From Oehlia diaphana (lineage: Eukaryota; Glomeromycota; Glomeromycetes; Glomerales; Glomeraceae), in contig QZLH01000128.1 of assembly GCA_003833135.1 (NCBI GenBank), forward strand, positions 115,431-140,869: DNA of 25,439 nucleotides, given 5' to 3'. Shown here in pieces: positions 21,655-25,439 of the stretch (position 1 is the first letter of the stretch; each line of letters opens with the position of its first letter). Both the position numbers and the translations under genes were made by a program. The notes beneath the pieces were generated by a model, which was not told the origin of the DNA, did not search any database, and saw only the letters and a list, made by a program, of their open reading frames with translations.

Positions 21655-22095
21655 TAGTATTACGATCCGACAATCTGCCAATTTATCAATTCACGGATTT
21701 ATCCGATCTATAGCTCATCTGAATCATCTGGATTGGTGACGGATGGTCTGGATGAATAATTCGGATGAATCCAGATGATCTAATTGTAATAAAAAGCTTC
21801 TGTAGATTACATAACATTACACAAATTTCCAAAAAGGAAATTTTCCGTCCAATAAAAATTCAAACCTGAGCTGCGTGAATGTTATACAAATTTCCAAATA
21901 AGGAAATTTTCATGGTGATCATTTAATTCTGACCGGATTTAATTTCTTCCAAAAAATTAGTCACGTGACATTTATTTTCAGATGCATCCGTGGATATCTG
22001 GATCATATCCGGATTGCATCCATAGATTTACACGAATATTTAGATCATAACAGATCGGATTGATGGATCACGGATTCATCTGGATCATAATACTA
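21655..22095. mobile_element. 441-bp hAT-type MITE nested in the MULE
   Basis: The ends are TAGTATTACGATCC (21655-21668) and the reverse complement of TAGTATTATGATCC (22082-22095), matching at 13 of 14 positions. They are flanked on both sides by the identical octamer ATTTTATC (21647-21654 and 22096-22103). An 8-bp target duplication and short TIRs starting TAG fit the hAT superfamily. The inside has no coding frame but many CATCYGGAT and GGATCATA motifs, a perfect 12-bp inverted repeat (21723-21734 with 21768-21779), and two copies of ACAAATTTCCAAAWAAGGAAATTTTC (near 21820 and 21885). Non-autonomous; it would need a hAT transposase from elsewhere. Confidence 0.88.
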
Positions 22096-22178
22096 ATTTT
22101 ATCAATGAATTTGGTATGAATACTACATATAATGTTTTTTAAATTATTTTTTTTAAAAAATAAAGAAATTTTTTTTAG

Positions 22179-24890
22179 GAGAATTCTGAAAATGTATCAG
22201 AAGGAGTTGAAGTTTGTTTGGATTGGAACAGTACTATAAAATGTGTTGAAAGTCTTTTATAGCAAGAAATTCTTTCATTTTCACTTAATTATAATTAACT
22301 TGGCAGTAGTATAGATATAGATAATTCATCTTTTATAAAATCTGATCCCTCAACATGGTTTCTTAAATCAAATGCTAAGTTGAGAAGTAATTCTATCTTT
22401 CATTAAGCTATGTAAATATGTGTATGTGCTGGAAAGTCCAAAAGTAAAAATAATAATGAAAAAATTAATACATAAGCTTTATCACAGCAAGAGTTATTTT
22501 CATTATAATGTGATAAAGATAAAGATAGAAAAAGAAATCAAGCAAAAAAAGGAATTTGGGCAAAAGAAAGCAATAAGATGTCATGTCCTAGAGTATTGTA
22601 TGCAGTGCAATATTTTAATACTATAACAAAGAAACCTGGAAGTGTACATGTTTATTTTAAAAATCTGCATTTAGATGAATGTAAGACATATTCTTTTACA
22701 TTAAAAACTAAATTATTCAATAGGTTTCTTTACTTTTTGAAATGGGATACAATATTGAAGAAATTATGAGATTTTGGTTACATCCAGAATTAATATCCAT
22801 TGAGGCTTTAAAACCTCCCATTAAACCTAAAGGATTTTTGGATTCAACATGGCATTTGTCAGAAAAATGTATAGAAAATGTTATTCAGAAATTTAGGCGC
22901 AATTCTTATTTAGATGCTAATGATAAAATTTTTACTAAACTTTTACTAAAAAGCTTATCTTGTTTAGAATCCAAACAATCACCATTTAATGTAGAAAATT
23001 TATCACATAATAATTCCATTTTATTTTGGCAACAGCAACAATACTTTTATTATAAAAATTCAAAAGAAAAAGGATTTTATAAAACTGCAGATTGTGATTC
23101 ATTTATTTGTATTATTCAAACACAAGAAACGTGCAATTTTTGTAAGAAATTAAAGTGGGATATGTGTTGTTTAGATGCTACTGGTTCAATTAATCAATAT
23201 AGATAACTTTTATATAGTATTATAATAAGTGATGAAGGAGGCCATGGGATACCTTTAGCTTTTATGATTACTAGTTGGAAAAGTCATAAACCTATTGTAA
23301 AATTCTTGAAAGTACTTTATATTACAAATGGTATAGCTTTTTCACCAAAAGTTTTTATGATTGATAAAAGTAACACAGAAATTCTAGCAATTAATACTTT
23401 TTATAAAGAACATAAAGTTCTTATTTTTCTTTGTTTTTTCCATTATATGTAAGCATGGGAAAAGTTGTATTTACAATTGCTTTAGGTATAATATTTAATT
23501 AATAATTTCTCAGTAAGATTTAAAATATTAATTTTTTAGATAGTGTCGTAATTCTGCCAATAGAATCTCTTTGGATGTACGATTAACGGTCATTGCTTTT
23601 GTCAGAAAATTCAAATTAGCTATTACTATTGAGGAATACAATCAATTAGAACAAGATTTTATCAAGTGAATTTTAGCTAACAATTTAACAAAATTACTTT
23701 CTTATTACAAAAAAGAATGGCAATCATGCCATCAACTTTGGGTAAATGTTTGTAACCAAAATTTGCTACAGGTTGGATGGTTAATGAAACAAACAATTTA
23801 ATAGACAGATTTTTTTCTGTAAGTCTAGTAATTATAAAATGTAATACCTTCTTGTTTTTATTAATTATATAATTTATTAATTAATTATTTTAATCTTAGA
23901 CATTAAAGTAAAAATTTTTGTATGGAAAGAAAAATAAAAGGATTGATACATTAATAAACATCTTAATAAATCAATGCTCTGACTTTTTTACTATTAGATT
24001 TGATACTCAAGTTAATCAACAAGTTTTTAATGAGAAAGTAAGTGTTTATTATTTTAAATAATTTATTCTTATATTAATTTTATTCGTTTTTTTGATAAAA
24101 GTTTAATGCAATCAAATCTCATGAACTTAAAGCACGTGAAATTGCAGAGAATAATATGATTGATATTATAGATCCTATGTATAGATATTGTATTATTAAA
24201 AGTCAATCAAATTTGTCAAAAGTATATGAAGTATATTTATGTGATGGATCTTATTATAACTGTTAAGACCAATCATCTCTTTTATGTAAACATATTCATG
24301 CAGCAGCTAGAATTCTTGGAGGGTTAGAAATATGGAACCTATCATTAGATTCAGAAAGAGTAGTATTTTATCAAAATAACAACATAATGCAAAATCATAT
24401 TACCTTAGATTCAAATACTACTAATCAAATTTTATGTGAAGAAACTTCAGATCAAAATCAGAGTTCATTAAATTCAAATGCTAATCATCCTAATCAATTT
24501 TTATGTGAAGAGTTGGAAGATTTAAAAACTATCATACAAAGAATACAAAATTTACCAAATATAACCAGTGGAATTAAAATAAAAAAGCAAGCAAAATTTC
24601 AAATGAAAGAAGTGAGAAAATTTTGTTTCATTTTTTTGTAATACTTAACGTTAAATATATTATTAATAAAATTTTTGTTAAAGTTTTTAGATTGTAATAA
24701 ACTAAAAATTACACCACACCCATTTACAAAATCCCATAGAATAAATAAAAATCAAGAAAATTTCTTTCTGGATACCAAATAAAGTTTGTGGAAAAAGACC
24801 TACAAATGTTTTAAGAAAGAACAAGTTAAATGTCAAAAGAAGAAAAGATGATAATGATATTATTGAAAATGCACTTAAAGAAAGGTAATA
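22179..24890 (+). pseudogene. MULE transposase with SWIM zinc finger, broken
   Basis: This once encoded the enzyme that cuts and pastes the surrounding element. Order: an acceptor-like site (22178), an acidic N-terminal part, a probable zinc-binding DNA-recognition region (CVCAGKSKSK to LHLDEC, 22420-22700), then the MULE core. Core landmarks are D in CLDATGSINQ (codon 23174), SDEGGHGIPLAFMITSW, D in FMIDKSNTE (23363), CFFH (about 23434) and E in MVNETNNLIDRFF (23786). Introns at 23819-23899 and 24038-24101 join in frame. A SWIM motif follows (NC*DQSSLLCKHIH, 24258-24299), then a basic tail (about 24770-24890). Damage: stops at 22260, 22296, 22404, 22413, 23204, 23450 and 24264 among others, frameshifts near 22740 and 23755, and the first SWIM cysteine apparently changed to Tyr. 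Confidence 0.82.
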
Positions 24891-25215
24891 TTTTAATTTA
24901 CATAATAGAGAAATTATTTTAGCTAGTCTAACTTAATTTTTACTTGTTATAGTATTCCAATTTAAACAACTTACTTTCTTTACATTCGGAATTTTGAGTT
25001 TTATTTGGCAATGTGTCTAATTTTCTAAATAAAACTTAATAAACTCTTTTTAAGCTAAAATTTGGAACAGAAATAAAAAAAAATACATAGTATAAATAAA
25101 AATAAAGTTTTGCCATATTTGCATTTAAAGTATTTAAAATGTAAAAAAAAAAATTTTTTTTTTTAAATTTTTTAAAATTTTTTTTAAAGACGCTAATATA
25201 TGCATATAAAAAAAT
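24891..25215. other. AT-rich 3' part of the MULE-type element
   Basis: Non-coding sequence between the transposase remnant and the right terminal repeat, with A and T runs near 25142-25188. Nothing else is recognised. Confidence 0.5.
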
Positions 25216-25320
25216 AAGTTACACAAATAGTAGTATCGATTCATAAATTTAACAGGTGATACAGGTGATACACATAAACAAAAACAAAAAAATCAGTGAC
25301 TCAGCTATACCACCGATGTG
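25216..25320 (-). repeat. right terminal inverted repeat of the MULE-type element
   Basis: Reverse complement of the left repeat at 21421-21525, with five transition differences. It ends in CCACCGATGTG at 25320, where similarity to the left end stops. Confidence 0.9.
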
Positions 25321-25439
25321 ACTAAGGTTGCTTGCCGAAACCTTCTTAATAACTGCCGAAACCTATACGGAAAATGCCGAAACTATATTAAATCATATTA
25401 AAAATCCTGCCGAAACTTTGCCGAAATGCCGAAACCCCC
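25321..25439. repeat. cluster of TGCCGAAAC motifs
   Basis: TGCCGAAAC (once TGCCGAAAT) starts at 25333, 25354, 25375, 25408, 25419 and 25427, always on this strand, in a setting that is otherwise AT-rich. The cluster runs to the end of the window and may continue. The six copies keep a 9-bp core while the spacers differ in sequence and length. Confidence 0.85.

Larger units (their letters stand above)
21421..25320 (+). mobile_element. MULE-type DNA transposon, 3.9 kb, decayed
   Basis: The element is bounded by 105-bp terminal inverted repeats and contains a plus-strand pseudogene with MULE transposase and SWIM zinc-finger motifs. Its length is 3900 bp, or about 3450 bp without the nested MITE and its target duplication. 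No matching 8-11-bp target duplication is visible (left flank ATCAGGAAGC, right flank ACTAAGGTTG), so the two ends may not derive from one simple insertion, or one flank was rearranged. It should be immobile unless helped by an intact relative, because its own transposase frame has many stops and frameshifts. Confidence 0.8.

Noticed and set aside
21411..25330. Target site duplication of the MULE
   Set aside because: ATCAGGAAGC and ACTAAGGTTG do not match, and shifting the boundaries by a few bases does not help.

Overview
The window looks like nuclear DNA of an AT-rich filamentous fungus, most likely an arbuscular mycorrhizal (Glomeromycotina, Rhizophagus-like) species. The reasons are extreme AT content with long A/T homopolymers, short GT-AG introns (64-228 bp, often GTAAGT), a Zn2Cys6 regulator whose exons join cleanly, and decayed MULE transposase remains with a SWIM zinc finger. 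I infer the lineage from style and remembered protein families, not from a search. No tRNA, rRNA, CRISPR array or bacterial-type operon is visible.

Layout. 1-542 is AT-rich with a TATA-like box. About 650-2830 is a degenerate tandem array of roughly 150-bp units organised as about 300-bp dimers, each carrying splice-site-like signals; a GC- and CpG-richer segment interrupts it at about 1155-1475. Short open exons at both ends (543-692 and 2880-2957) leave open a plus-strand transcript across the array, but this is weak. 3647-5400 holds a 67-bp tandem duplication, a minisatellite and microsatellites.

The one confident intact gene is on the minus strand at 5408-8857: a four-exon, 1010-residue Zn2Cys6 fungal transcription factor. 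Its splice joins restore all six zinc-binding cysteines and the middle homology region. 8858-19000 is mostly AT-rich intergenic DNA with minisatellites and two weak small-ORF candidates (a secreted-type 79-residue and a membrane-type 70-residue peptide).

19000-25439 is a nested transposon graveyard. A minus-strand five-exon pseudogene (19357-21425) keeps its frame through four introns but has six in-frame stops; its motifs match a fungal repeat family that may be an RNase H-like transposase. Its 5' end stops exactly at the outer edge of a 3.9-kb MULE-type element (21421-25320) with 105-bp terminal inverted repeats. That element carries a broken plus-strand MULE transposase and is itself interrupted by a 441-bp hAT-type MITE with 14-bp TIRs and a perfect 8-bp target duplication. 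The window ends in a cluster of TGCCGAAAC motifs.

The transcription factor stands alone. The right-hand genes are transposon genes that no longer appear functional, and many of their stops fit C-to-T decay.
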